From Carnobacterium gallinarum DSM 4847 (GTDB taxonomy: Bacteria > Bacillota > Bacilli > Lactobacillales > Carnobacteriaceae), in the NCBI RefSeq assembly GCF_000744375.1, contig NZ_JQLU01000005.1, positions 2,527,496 through 2,591,495 on the forward strand: a stretch of DNA of 64,000 bases, in the 5' to 3' direction. Positions within the stretch are counted from its first letter, which is position 1. Every line of letters begins with the position of its first letter. The translations under genes were made by a program, and so were the position numbers. This document shows, piece by piece, positions 1 through 8,375 of the stretch. The notes under the pieces are model-generated. The model was not told the origin of the DNA. It saw only the letters and a list, made by a program, of their open reading frames with translations, and made no database searches.

Positions 1-1
1 T

Positions 2-1888
2 GTTAATAATCCAGTTGTAAAACGGGCGGTTAAACAAGCCATTAAACTAGTGAAAAATATTGAAAGACAATATGGCTATCCACCTGATGCACTCAATATT
101 GAATTAGCTAGGGAAATGGGTAAAACATTTGCAGATCGTCGAAAAGTGATGAAGTTTCAAGAAGAAGGGCGAAGAAGAAATGAACAACTTGCTGAGAGAA
201 TCCGTGACTTAGGTCAGTCAGTTAATGGAGAAAATATTACTAGACTTAAGCTATATGAAGAGCAAAATGGATTTGATCCATATACTGGTAACACAATTCC
301 TTGTAATCAAATTTTTTCAGATGTTTATGATGTAGACCATATTATTCCTTATAGTAAAACATTAGATGATAGCTTTGGTAATAAAGTTTTAGTTAGTTCA
401 GCTGCAAATAAAGAAAAGGGCAATCGAATCCCAATGGACTATATTGGAGGCAATCCAGAGCGCCGAAAGAAATTAGAAACTATTGCAAATTCAATTAAAA
501 ATCCTAAAAAACGTGAAAAGCTATTAAAAGAAGAGTTAACAAAAGAAGATATGGAAGGTTGGAAAGCACGAAATTTAAATGATACTCGCTATATTTCTAA
601 GTTACTCTATGATTACTTTAGACAAACTATTCAGTTCCCAGAATTAGCAGTAGAAAAAAAGAAACGTGTTTTTGCGATTAATGGTTCGGTTACTGCAAAA
701 CTGAGAGCGAGATGGGGATTTAATAAAGTTCGTGCTAATGGAGATGAACATCATGCCTTAGATGCTTTAGTTGTAGCATGTGTGACAGATAAGTATATCC
801 AAGAAGTAACAAAATATAGTAAAAGAAAAGAAGTTAGAGAAAACAGTGATTTGTGGAGATTAGATGAAACACCAGAGGCTATTGAAGCAGATGTTGTTAA
901 AACTAAGACAGACTATAATCGAATATTTAATCAAGCTTTCCCAACTCCATGGGTAAATTTTAGAGAAGAAACCAGATGTCGTATGTCAGGAAATCCATCA
1001 GAATTAATGAAGAACTATACATGGGAAACTTATACAGATGAAGAAATTGCAGATTTAAAGCCAATCTTTATTGTACGTCTCCCTAAAATGAAAACGAAAG
1101 GTGCTGCCCATGAAGAAACTTTGCGTAGTGGAAAACTTTATGAGCAAGGATTGAATATTAGTCGAGTTTCAGTTAGCCGATTGAAATTAGATAAAAATGG
1201 TGTGATCAAAAGTGGAAATGCAGAATTTTATCAAGCAGATGGCAATGGTTGGAAACTTGTTCATGAGAAATTAACAGAAGCATTATTGGCTCATGGAGGA
1301 GATGGTAGTAAGGCTTTTCCAGAGGGATTCTTACAGTATACTCATGAAGGTAAAGAGTATATGGTAAGAAAAGTTCGAGTCGTTGGGAAATCATCGTTAC
1401 AAGTACCCTTAAATACTAAACTAGCTGTAGCAGATAATGGTTCAATGATCCGAATTGATATTTTTAGAACAGAAAATGGTAAATATCAATTTGTTCCAAT
1501 TTATGTTAGTGATAAGGTGAAAGAAACTCTTCCTAACCAAGCTTCTGCAGGTGGTAAGAATTCAAAAGATTGGCCAGTTGTTAAGCCAGAGGACTTTTTA
1601 TTTTCACTTTACCCAAATGATTTAATTCGCATTAAGCATAAAAAAGGGGTAAAACATACTTCAAAAGACGGAAATAAGGAAGTAGAAATTAAATCAGATT
1701 TTTTTGCGTACTACAAAGGAGCTAATATCTCAACCGCTAGTATTTCTGGAATTAATCACAATAACTTTTTTGAATTTGAAGGTGTGGGCTTAGCTACTTT
1801 AATCAGTCTAGAGAAATATCGAGTGGATTACTTTGGTAATTACTATAAAGTGAATGAAAAAATACGTCAAGAATTCCACAAAAAATAA
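2..1888 (+). CDS. cas9: CRISPR-associated endonuclease Cas9, type II-C-like (C-terminal part)
   Basis: RNA-guided DNA endonuclease of a type II CRISPR system. The reading frame is open from base 2, so the gene begins outside the window and 628 residues are visible. The RuvC-II segment (IELARE, near base 98) is followed by an HNH domain (YDVDHIIPYSKTLDDS, bases 326 onward, with the catalytic His in DVDH and a following NKVL). RuvC-III follows (HHALDALVVAC, bases 749 onward), then about 370 residues corresponding to the wedge and PAM-interacting region. The HNH and RuvC-III wording (SFGNKVL, KGNRIP, HHALDA) is closest to compact type II-C enzymes such as those of Geobacillus and Neisseria; this subtype call is by recalled similarity. 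No catalytic residue is missing in the visible part. The CRISPR array lies 119 bases downstream and no cas1, cas2 or csn2 follows. Confidence 0.95.
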   Translation, partial: VNNPVVKRAVKQAIKLVKNIERQYGYPPDALNIELAREMGKTFADRRKVMKFQEEGRRRNEQLAERIRDLGQSVNGENITRLKLYEEQNGFDPYTGNTIPCNQIFSDVYDVDHIIPYSKTLDDSFGNKVLVSSAANKEKGNRIPMDYIGGNPERRKKLETIANSIKNPKKREKLLKEELTKEDMEGWKARNLNDTRYISKLLYDYFRQTIQFPELAVEKKKRVFAINGSVTAKLRARWGFNKVRANGDEHHALDALVVACVTDKYIQEVTKYSKRKEVRENSDLWRLDETPEAIEADVVKTKTDYNRIFNQAFPTPWVNFREETRCRMSGNPSELMKNYTWETYTDEEIADLKPIFIVRLPKMKTKGAAHEETLRSGKLYEQGLNISRVSVSRLKLDKNGVIKSGNAEFYQADGNGWKLVHEKLTEALLAHGGDGSKAFPEGFLQYTHEGKEYMVRKVRVVGKSSLQVPLNTKLAVADNGSMIRIDIFRTENGKYQFVPIYVSDKVKETLPNQASAGGKNSKDWPVVKPEDFLFSLYPNDLIRIKHKKGVKHTSKDGNKEVEIKSDFFAYYKGANISTASISGINHNNFFEFEGVGLATLISLEKYRVDYFGNYYKVNEKIRQEFHKK

Positions 1889-1957
1889 ATTTGCCATTAA
1901 ATGAATGAAAGACATCTAAAAATAAGAATAATTTAAAATTGTGTCCATTTTTTAGCC

Positions 1958-2001
1958 AGCAAAAAAGCCGTAGAAACGTTGAGGTTCTGCGGCTTTTTGC
2001 T
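1958..2001. terminator. Bidirectional terminator between cas9 and the CRISPR array
   Basis: A near-perfect inverted repeat has arms at 1958-1975 and 1985-2001 (core GCCGTAGAA / TTCTGCGGC), flanked by an A run on the left and a T run on the right. It can end cas9 transcription rightward and array transcription leftward. Confidence 0.8.
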
Positions 2002-2007
2002 GAGGGT

Positions 2008-2571
2008 ACTACATTATAGCTGATTCTGTAAGGAAACTATAGCTCTGTTTCTATCTTTTTTAAATTTTTAGTAACTACATTATAGCTGATTCTGTAAGGA
2101 AACTATAGCTTGCGAAGTACAAGTTTGATGAACTTACTGACTACATTATAGCTGATTCTGTAAGGAAACTATAGCTCTTTCTTTCACTTTCATTTTTCTA
2201 ATTTTACTACATTATAGCTGATTCTGTAAGGAAACTATAGCAATGAGTAATCAACACCTTCAATTTTGTTTACTACATTATAGCTGATTCTGTAAGGAAA
2301 CTATAGCTGTAGTGAGTGTTCAAGTAAACGTTAATAAACTACATTATAGCTGATTCTGTAAGGAAACTATAGCTCATCAATGACTGACAAAATTAAAGCA
2401 CCAACTACATTATAGCTGATTCTGTAAGGAAACTATAGCACCTTGACGCTAAAGCAGTCTATCACACACACTACATTATAGCTGATTCTGTAAGGAAACT
2501 ATAGCCTCGAAAGTCTATTGATCAGTCCATTTATAACTACATTATAGCTGATTCTGTAAGGAAACTACAGC
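2008..2571 (-). CRISPR. CRISPR array, 9 repeats of 36 bp and 8 spacers of 30 bp
   Basis: Repeats start at 2008, 2074, 2140, 2206, 2272, 2338, 2404, 2470 and 2536. All eight spacers are exactly 30 bp. On the + strand the repeat begins ACTACATTATAGCTG and ends GTAAGGAAACTATAGC. The last copy differs at one base (C instead of T at 2568). The reverse complement begins GCTATAGTTTCC, like type II-C repeats in crRNA orientation, so crRNAs are probably made from the - strand, towards cas9. In that orientation each repeat carries a perfect TATAAT five bases before its end. No anti-repeat was found in the flanks, so the tracrRNA is probably upstream of cas9, outside the window. Confidence 0.97.
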
Positions 2572-2653
2572 AAAAACCAATCAACATATTTAATTTATTT
2601 TAACGCTCTACAATGATTTTCATAGGAGAATCATATACATATTTTGGTTTTTG

Positions 2654-2682
2654 TTGACAAATTTGATAAACAATATTAATGT
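2654..2682 (+). promoter_or_regulatory. Putative promoter of the DUF2087 regulator gene
   Basis: A perfect -35 box TTGACA (2654-2659) is followed after 17 bases by a poor -10 (TAATGT). The predicted transcript start near 2690 places the in-frame ATG at 2683 outside the mRNA and supports the start at 2710. Confidence 0.45.
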
Positions 2683-2709
2683 ATGTTTAGATGTCTAAGA
2701 GGTGAAGCG

Positions 2710-3453
2710 ATGGATTTAGGGAAAAGAACATTTCAAGAAATCAAACAAGGATACTTTCTAGCTGAGGAAGGTTACCATTGTCATTATTGTGAGGAAAATT
2801 TTTCAATCAATCAAGTTTATTCTCTTAACGATAAAATCTATATGGCCCAGCAAGCTATTCAGCAGCACATTGAGATAGAACACAGTGGGAATTTTCAACA
2901 ATTAGTGGGAAATGAAAGCAAATATAATACGTTAACTGAAAAGCAGAAGCAGTTATTAATTGAATTTGAAAGTGGTGAATCAGATGCAGAAATTGCTAAA
3001 AATTTGGGTGTATCTCATTCGACAATTCGGCATCAAAAATTTACTTTTCGTGAAAAGGCCAAGCAAGCAAAATTTTATTTAGCCTTGTATGAAAATACTT
3101 TTACTTCAATTGAAACAACCGAAGATGCCTTGATTTCTATTCATAATGAGGCACTTATGATAGATGATCGTTATGTAACCACTGAAAAAGAACAAAAAGA
3201 TATTTTAGAAAAAAACTTTTCAACATTTGGACCACTTACACTCGTTCACTGGCCTAAAAAAGAAAAGAAAAAAATTGTAATTATGAAACGAATCATTGAA
3301 GAATTGAAAATAAACTATACCTATACAGAAAAAGAATTAACGAAAACGTTAGCCAAAATATATCATGATCCAGTGACATTGCGACGCTATTTATATGATT
3401 ACGGCTATCTTAATCGCACGCCTGATGGTGGTGCATATTGGTTAACTAAATAA
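2710..3453 (+). CDS. HTH regulator with zinc-finger-like N-terminus and C-terminal DUF2087
   Basis: Predicted DNA-binding protein of 247 residues. The N-terminus has a possible zinc site (HCHYC near residue 17 and HIEIEH near residue 47). A LuxR/GerE-like helix-turn-helix follows around residues 75-115 (LTEKQKQLLIEF, DAEIAKNLGVSHSTIR). The C-terminal 70 residues are a DUF2087 domain (FPK-like WPKKEKKK, YTEKELTK, LRRYLYDYGYLNRTPDG). The start at 2710 is chosen for its AAGAGGTG ribosome binding site at 2697-2704; an ATG at 2683 lacks one. It is probably cotranscribed with the GIY-YIG gene 16 bases downstream. The target and signal are unknown. Its place directly beside the CRISPR array may be chance. 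Confidence 0.8.
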   Translation: MDLGKRTFQEIKQGYFLAEEGYHCHYCEENFSINQVYSLNDKIYMAQQAIQQHIEIEHSGNFQQLVGNESKYNTLTEKQKQLLIEFESGESDAEIAKNLGVSHSTIRHQKFTFREKAKQAKFYLALYENTFTSIETTEDALISIHNEALMIDDRYVTTEKEQKDILEKNFSTFGPLTLVHWPKKEKKKIVIMKRIIEELKINYTYTEKELTKTLAKIYHDPVTLRRYLYDYGYLNRTPDGGAYWLTK

Positions 3454-3469
3454 ACGAAGGAGTAAGAAA

Positions 3470-3823
3470 ATGGAAAAAGATCGCAAAAAAGCATTAGCTC
3501 AAGAATATAAAGAAATGAAAAAATATTATGGCGTCATTCAAATTAAAAATGAAAAAAATGGGAAAATCTTTATTGACACAGTTGCAAATACTAAAAACCG
3601 TTGGATTGTCTACCAAATGAGCTTAAAATCAAACCGTTTAATTAATAAAGAATTGCAAAAAGAGTGGAATGAATTTGGGGCAGAAGCATTTACCTATACT
3701 ATTTTATGGGAAAAAGATAGCTCACAAATCAAAGATATGAAATATGAATTAAAAAAATTGAAAAAAGAGTGGCTCTTGAAATTAGAACCCTTTGACGACA
3801 AAGGCTATCATAAACCACTTTAA
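3470..3823 (+). CDS. GIY-YIG nuclease family protein
   Basis: Small protein of 117 residues resembling stand-alone GIY-YIG domains. The sequence YYGVIQIKNEKNGKIFI near residue 19 stands where the GIY and YIG strands would be, and a family-like NRWIVYQMSLKSNRLINKELQ follows. The canonical GIY and YIG triplets are altered and the expected catalytic Arg/Glu pair is not obvious, so it may not cleave DNA. RBS GAAGGAG lies just upstream. Its position after a DUF2087 regulator suggests a two-gene unit, closed by the terminator at 3830. The family call rests on overall resemblance and is moderately sure. Confidence 0.65.
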   Translation: MEKDRKKALAQEYKEMKKYYGVIQIKNEKNGKIFIDTVANTKNRWIVYQMSLKSNRLINKELQKEWNEFGAEAFTYTILWEKDSSQIKDMKYELKKLKKEWLLKLEPFDDKGYHKPL

Positions 3824-3829
3824 ATTTTG

Positions 3830-3859
3830 AAAAGACTATCACTAAGTGGATAGTCTTTT
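3830..3859 (+). terminator. Rho-independent terminator after the GIY-YIG gene
   Basis: Stem AAAAGACTATC / GGATAGTCTTTT with a seven-base loop, six bases after the stop codon. Confidence 0.8.
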
Positions 3860-3882
3860 GTTATTTGAAGACCCCATATTCA

Positions 3883-3910
3883 TTGCTTATTTTTCGATTA
3901 GCGATATACT
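3883..3910 (+). promoter_or_regulatory. Promoter of oleate hydratase
   Basis: TTGCTT (3883-3888), 16 bases, TATACT (3905-3910). It lies 49 bases before the start codon. Confidence 0.6.
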
Positions 3911-3958
3911 TAATTTAGTTCCATAATCGTCAAAAATAAAATTAGAGGAGTGTTATTT

Positions 3959-5728
3959 ATGTATTATAGTAATGGAAATTATGAAGCATTCGCACGTCCC
4001 AAAAAACCACAAGATGTTGATCAAAAATCAGCATATTTCGTTGGCTCTGGTTTGGCTTCGTTAGCAGCAGCAGTATTTTTGATACGAGATGGTCAAATGA
4101 AAGGTAAGCGGATTCATATTTTAGAAGAACTGCCAATTACTGGTGGTAGTTTAGATGGAATCCATAATCCAACAAAAGGTTTTATTATCCGTGGTGGTCG
4201 AGAAATGGAAAATCATTTTGAATGTTTATGGGATTTATTTCGTTCCATTCCCTCATTAGAAATAGAAAATGCATCGGTTTTAGATGAATTCTACTGGCTA
4301 AACAAAGAAGATCCGAATTCTTCTAAGATGCGGGCAACAGAAAATCAAGGACAAGATGCTCATACAGATGGAAAATTTACATTAACAGACAAAGCTTCTG
4401 AAGAAATTGTAAAACTTTTTTTGGCCTCAGAAGAAGAACTAAATGATAAAAAAATATCAGATGTCTTTACACAAGATTTCTTTGATTCTAATTTTTGGTT
4501 GTATTGGCGGACGATGTTTGCCTTTGAAGAATGGCATAGTGCTATGGAAATGAAGCGTTACATCACACGATTTATTCATCATATTGGTGGATTACCAGAT
4601 TTATCCGCGTTAAAATTTACTAAATACAATCAATATGAATCTCTCGTTTTACCACTTGTAAGCTATTTAGAAGAGCAAGAGGTTCAATTTCAATATGATA
4701 CGACTGTGACGAATGTCCTTGTTGATCGGGAGAATGGCAAAAAAGTTGCCAAGAAATTAATTTATCAAGAAGCTGGAAATGAAAAAATTCTTGATTTAAC
4801 GGAAGATGATTTTGTCTTTGTGACAAATGGTAGTATTACAGAAAGTTCAACATATGGAGACCAAGAACATCCTGCTATCTTAAATTCAGCTTCTGGTGGT
4901 AGCTGGACACTGTGGAAAAATATTGCTGCACAAGATCCGAGTTTTGGTCGACCAGAGAAATTCTGTTCTAATATTGCCGCAACCAGCTTCGTTTCAGCTA
5001 CGCTAACGACATTAGATAATCGTATTCCTCCTTATATTGAAAAAATTAGTCAACGTGATCCATTTGCAGGAAAAGTAGTGACTGGTGGAATTGTAACGGC
5101 GAAGGACTCAAATTGGTTAATGAGCTATACGTTGAATCGTCAACCGCATTTTAAATCTCAACCAAAAGATCAACTAGTAGTCTGGATTTATGGCTTATTT
5201 TTAGATAGACCAGGAAACTATGTAAAAAAAGCGATGCGAGATTGTACTGGAATTGAACTAGCGGAAGAATGGCTATATCATTTAGGCGTTCCAGAAGCTG
5301 AGATTCATGAAATGGCTGTAAATTCAGCCAATACAATTCCATGTATGATGCCGTATGTGATGTCTTATTTTATGCCTCGTGCGATTGGAGATCGTCCGAA
5401 TGTTGTTCCAGAAGGGTCAATTAATTTAGCTTTTATTGGTAATTTTGCTGAAACTCCGAGAGATACAGTTTTTACAACAGAGTATTCTGTTAGAACGGCA
5501 ATGGAATCAGTGTATCAATTATTAGCAATCGATCGAGGAGTACCTGAAGTATTTGCTTCTGCATTTGATATTCGAGTATTATTAAATTCTTCTAGTCGAA
5601 TGATGGACGGCAAAAAACTTTATGATTTGAAGATGCCATTTTTGTTAAAACATCTAGAAAAAAGAGGTGTTGAAAAATCAAAAGGAACAATTATTTACGA
5701 TATGTTAAAGGATTCAGGGCTGATTTAA
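3959..5728 (+). CDS. ohyA: Oleate hydratase (myosin-cross-reactive antigen family)
   Basis: FAD-dependent enzyme that adds water to cis-9 unsaturated fatty acids such as oleate, giving 10-hydroxy fatty acids; in this family it is linked to tolerance of host or dietary fatty acids. The 589 residues match the family length. The N-terminal dinucleotide-binding motif is [16 protein letters not shown] (about residue 24), followed by GGSLDG and by [17 protein letters not shown], which holds the conserved acidic catalytic region. Further family blocks are [32 protein letters not shown] and the C-terminal [16 protein letters not shown]. The start at 3959 uses AGAGGAG at 3944-3950; a GTG at 3950 overlaps this ribosome binding site and is rejected. 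It is a single-gene transcript between its own promoter and terminator. Confidence 0.95.
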   Translation: MYYSNGNYEAFARPKKPQDVDQKSAYFVGSGLASLAAAVFLIRDGQMKGKRIHILEELPITGGSLDGIHNPTKGFIIRGGREMENHFECLWDLFRSIPSLEIENASVLDEFYWLNKEDPNSSKMRATENQGQDAHTDGKFTLTDKASEEIVKLFLASEEELNDKKISDVFTQDFFDSNFWLYWRTMFAFEEWHSAMEMKRYITRFIHHIGGLPDLSALKFTKYNQYESLVLPLVSYLEEQEVQFQYDTTVTNVLVDRENGKKVAKKLIYQEAGNEKILDLTEDDFVFVTNGSITESSTYGDQEHPAILNSASGGSWTLWKNIAAQDPSFGRPEKFCSNIAATSFVSATLTTLDNRIPPYIEKISQRDPFAGKVVTGGIVTAKDSNWLMSYTLNRQPHFKSQPKDQLVVWIYGLFLDRPGNYVKKAMRDCTGIELAEEWLYHLGVPEAEIHEMAVNSANTIPCMMPYVMSYFMPRAIGDRPNVVPEGSINLAFIGNFAETPRDTVFTTEYSVRTAMESVYQLLAIDRGVPEVFASAFDIRVLLNSSSRMMDGKKLYDLKMPFLLKHLEKRGVEKSKGTIIYDMLKDSGLI

Positions 5729-5753
5729 GTCTAGTTTGCAAATGAACGTACTG

Positions 5754-5793
5754 AAAAAGATAGCATCAGTTTATATCGATGCTATCTTTTTTT
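5754..5793 (+). terminator. Terminator after oleate hydratase
   Basis: Stem AAAAAGATAGCATC / GATGCTATCTTTTT with a T7 tract. Confidence 0.85.
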
Positions 5794-5819
5794 AATAGAA
5801 TAAATAAAAAACAAATCTA

Positions 5820-5876
5820 TTGACATATGAGTATGTATTCATGTATTATATAGATAGCAAATGAATATATACTCAT
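5820..5876 (+). promoter_or_regulatory. Metal-ATPase promoter with two SmtB/ArsR-like operators
   Basis: TTGACA (5820-5825) and TATTAT (5844-5849) are 18 bases apart. Two 16-bp imperfect palindromes sit on them: ATGAGTATGTATTCAT (5827-5842, filling the spacer) and ATGAATATATACTCAT (5861-5876, just after the start point). Their shared form ATGARTATRTAYTCAT resembles operators of SmtB/CzrA/CadC repressors. No repressor gene is adjacent; an SmtB-type gene lies at 47062. Confidence 0.7.
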
Positions 5877-5932
5877 GTGAATAAAATTAACTAAATTTAA
5901 AATTGAATTTTACTTTGGAGAGGAAGATTACG

Positions 5933-7918
5933 ATGGAAACAGTTGAAAAAAAAGCACACAACCATGAAGAAAAACATGACCACAATCACGAAAAAGGTCA
6001 TAAACATGACCACAGTCAAAATCATAATCATGATGGACACAATCATGGCGATAGTAAATCGCCTGTCATTTTATTTTTTATTGGTTTGGCGGCTTTTGGG
6101 CTAGCGCTATTAATAAAAGAAAAAAATGTCATGCAAAGTGCATTATTTGTTGGAGCTATGGTTTCGTCAGGCTATCATATTATTGGTGAAGGTATAGGGG
6201 ATACAATTAAAAATACAATAAAAAATAAACGATTTTCACCTAATGTCCATCTTTTAATGACTTTAGCAGCTATAGGTGCAGCTATTATTGGGAATTTTGA
6301 AGAAGGGGCATTACTAATTATTATTTTTGCTGGGGCACATTTCTTAGAGGAATATGCTGAAGGACGTAGCAAACGTGAAATTACAAACTTATTAAAAATG
6401 AATCCAACTGAAGCGCGTTTGATTCAACCAGATGGAAGTACAAAAACAGTGGATGTATCTACGCTAAAAATTGGAGACAAACTACAAGTTTTAAATGGTG
6501 ATCAAATTGCCACGGATGGTGTGATTTTATCTGGAATGACGTCCATCGATGAATCTTCAATCAATGGAGAAAGTATTCCAAGAGAAAAAACAGTTGGTGA
6601 TAATGTGTTTGGTAGTACGATTAATGGCAGTGGTGTGATTACAATGGAAGTAACGAAGGATAGTAGTGACACAGTTTTTGCTAAAATTATCCAACTTGTT
6701 AATCAATCACAATCTAACTTATCAAAAACTGCTACTAAAATTCAACGAATTGAACCTTACTATGTAACTCTTGTTCTTGTTTTAGTACCAATCTTTATTA
6801 TCCTAGCACCAACATTGTTTAACTGGACATGGAATCAAAGCTTTTACCGTGGAATGGTGTTCTTGATTTCAGCTTCCCCATGTGCGCTGGCAGCAAGTGC
6901 AATTCCAGCAACATTGTCCGCAATTTCTAACTTGGCAAAACGTGGTGTTTTATTTAAAGGTGGTTCTTATTTATCTAACTTGGCTGAAATTAAAGCCGTT
7001 GCATTTGATAAAACGGGAACACTAACAAAAGGGAAACCTTCTGTAACTGATTTTTACTTTGAAATGGCTGAAGCAACAGATTCTGAACAAGGATACATGG
7101 ATATCATTGTTGCAATGGAAAAAACAGCTAATCACCCATTAGCGAATGCTATTTTAGGCAAATTTAACGCTGAAAATATGTTGAACATCGAAGTTGAAAA
7201 TAAAATTGGAACAGGCTTAATTGCTGAATATGAAGGTGCAACTTACCAAATTGGTAAACCTGAAATATTTGAAAATGTCGATCAATCTATTCAACAACAC
7301 AATCAAGAGTATAGCAATGAAGGGAAAACAGTTGTTTATTTTGCTAAAAATAAACAAGTATTAGGACTCATTGCAATGATGGATGTGCCTAATGAAAATG
7401 CAATCGAAGTAATCCGTTATTTGAAATCACAAAATATTCATACAACAATGATTACTGGTGATGCTGAATTAACTGGACAAGCAGTGGGACGTATAATCGG
7501 AATTGATGAAGTTGTAGGAAATGTGCTTCCAGAAAATAAAACACAGATTGTAAAAGAACAACAATCTCGTTATGGAATGACTGCAATGTTAGGAGATGGA
7601 GTCAACGATGCACCAGCTTTAGTTACAGCAGATATTGGTGTGGCAATGGGCGATGGAACAGATATCGCAATTGATGTAGCAGATGCTGTTCTAATGAAAA
7701 ATGATTTGACAAAATTCAGTTATGCTCATAAGACTGCTAAACGTTTAGATCAAGTTGTTTGGCAAAATATTATTTTCTCAATGTTAATTGTAGCAACATT
7801 AGTCTTTTTAAACAGTATTGGCAAAATGGATATTACGCTAGGTGTTTTAATCCATGAAGGTAGTACACTATTAGTTATTTTGAATGGTTTAAGATTATTG
7901 ATTCCAACTAAAAAATAG
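5933..7918 (+). CDS. Heavy-metal P-type ATPase, P1B-4-like, with His-rich N-terminus
   Basis: Membrane pump that uses ATP to export a divalent transition metal. The first 50 residues are a His/Asp-rich tail (HNHEEKHDHNHEKGHKHDHS) in place of a CxxC metal-binding domain. Visible motifs are the actuator loop SSINGESIP, the membrane motif SASPCALAAS, the phosphorylation site DKTGTLTKG, HP in NHPLAN, MITGDAE and the hinge MLGDGVNDAPA. The SPC motif in TM4 together with HEGSTLLVILNG in the last helix marks the P1B-4 subgroup, whose known substrates include Co, Fe, Zn and Cd; the metal cannot be told from sequence alone. The start at 5933 uses GGAGAGGA at 5917-5924. It is a single-gene transcript under the twin operators upstream. 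Confidence 0.92.
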   Translation: METVEKKAHNHEEKHDHNHEKGHKHDHSQNHNHDGHNHGDSKSPVILFFIGLAAFGLALLIKEKNVMQSALFVGAMVSSGYHIIGEGIGDTIKNTIKNKRFSPNVHLLMTLAAIGAAIIGNFEEGALLIIIFAGAHFLEEYAEGRSKREITNLLKMNPTEARLIQPDGSTKTVDVSTLKIGDKLQVLNGDQIATDGVILSGMTSIDESSINGESIPREKTVGDNVFGSTINGSGVITMEVTKDSSDTVFAKIIQLVNQSQSNLSKTATKIQRIEPYYVTLVLVLVPIFIILAPTLFNWTWNQSFYRGMVFLISASPCALAASAIPATLSAISNLAKRGVLFKGGSYLSNLAEIKAVAFDKTGTLTKGKPSVTDFYFEMAEATDSEQGYMDIIVAMEKTANHPLANAILGKFNAENMLNIEVENKIGTGLIAEYEGATYQIGKPEIFENVDQSIQQHNQEYSNEGKTVVYFAKNKQVLGLIAMMDVPNENAIEVIRYLKSQNIHTTMITGDAELTGQAVGRIIGIDEVVGNVLPENKTQIVKEQQSRYGMTAMLGDGVNDAPALVTADIGVAMGDGTDIAIDVADAVLMKNDLTKFSYAHKTAKRLDQVVWQNIIFSMLIVATLVFLNSIGKMDITLGVLIHEGSTLLVILNGLRLLIPTKK

Positions 7919-7933
7919 AAACTAGACTAGAAG

Positions 7934-7978
7934 AATCGAAACAAAACTTATTTTTAGTTTTGTTTCGATTTTTTTTTA
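7934..7978 (+). terminator. Terminator after the metal ATPase
   Basis: Stem ATCGAAACAAAACT / AGTTTTGTTTCGAT followed by a T9 tract. Confidence 0.9.
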
Positions 7979-7987
7979 ACAAAATTC

Positions 7988-8046
7988 TTGTAACTGTTAA
8001 GAGAACATGATATAGTAAAAAAAGCAAAACGTAATAATTTCGATTT
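7988..8046 (+). promoter_or_regulatory. rpsN2 promoter with a Zur box
   Basis: TTGTAA (7988-7993), 17 bases, TATAGT (8011-8016). A 21-bp site at 8026-8046, with halves AAAACGTAAT and ATTTCGATTT around a central A, matches the Bacillus Zur consensus (AAATCGTAAT / ATTACGATTT) at all but two positions. It lies at the expected transcription start, so bound Zur would block initiation. Confidence 0.75.
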
Positions 8047-8068
8047 ATAAAGTGTGAGGAGGAAAAAC

Positions 8069-8338
8069 ATGGCAAAAAAATCAAAAATAGCTCAAGCAAA
8101 AAGACAAGTTCTAATGATTGAAAAATATGCTGATTTACGTGCAGAATTAAAGGCGAGAGGTGACGTGAAGGCCTTAGCAAAATTACCAAAAGCTTCTCAT
8201 CCGAATCGCTTGAGAAATCGGGATCTATTAGATGGTCGTCCAAGAGGTTATATGAAAAAATTTGGATTATCCCGAATTAATTTTAGAAATTTGGCTCATA
8301 GCGGACACTTACCTGGTGTAAAAAAAGCGAGTTGGTAA
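8069..8338 (+). CDS. rpsN: Ribosomal protein S14, zinc-free paralogue
   Basis: Small-subunit ribosomal protein of 89 residues that assembles into the 30S head. It has the S14 signature region ([30 protein letters not shown]) and ends GVKKASW. There is no CxxC pair, so this is the non-zinc (C-minus) form, which in Firmicutes substitutes for the zinc-ribbon S14 when zinc is scarce. The Zur box in its promoter supports that role. The start at 8069 uses GAGGAGG at 8056-8062. A small basic gene follows 37 bases downstream and is probably cotranscribed. Confidence 0.93.
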   Translation: MAKKSKIAQAKRQVLMIEKYADLRAELKARGDVKALAKLPKASHPNRLRNRDLLDGRPRGYMKKFGLSRINFRNLAHSGHLPGVKKASW

Positions 8339-8375
8339 TAAGGGGCAGTAAACTTAATGTATGGAGGTGATAAAA

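Noticed and set aside
1958-2001. Possible tracrRNA tail between cas9 and the array
   Set aside because: The hairpin is terminator-like, but no anti-repeat complementary to the CRISPR repeat stands before it on either strand.
2536-2640. Degenerate last repeat plus the following hairpin (ATGATTTTC / GAGAATCAT) read rightward as a tracrRNA
   Set aside because: The repeat copy could serve as an anti-repeat, but no nexus-like hairpin or terminator T run follows it.
3470-3823. Reading the GIY-YIG-like gene as a homing endonuclease or mobile element
   Set aside because: There is no intron, no second DNA-binding domain and no repeat at its borders; it looks like a fixed chromosomal gene.
7908-8243. 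Open frame of 111 codons on the - strand
   Set aside because: It lies opposite rpsN and its Zur box, has no ribosome binding site and codes for low-complexity hydrophobic sequence.
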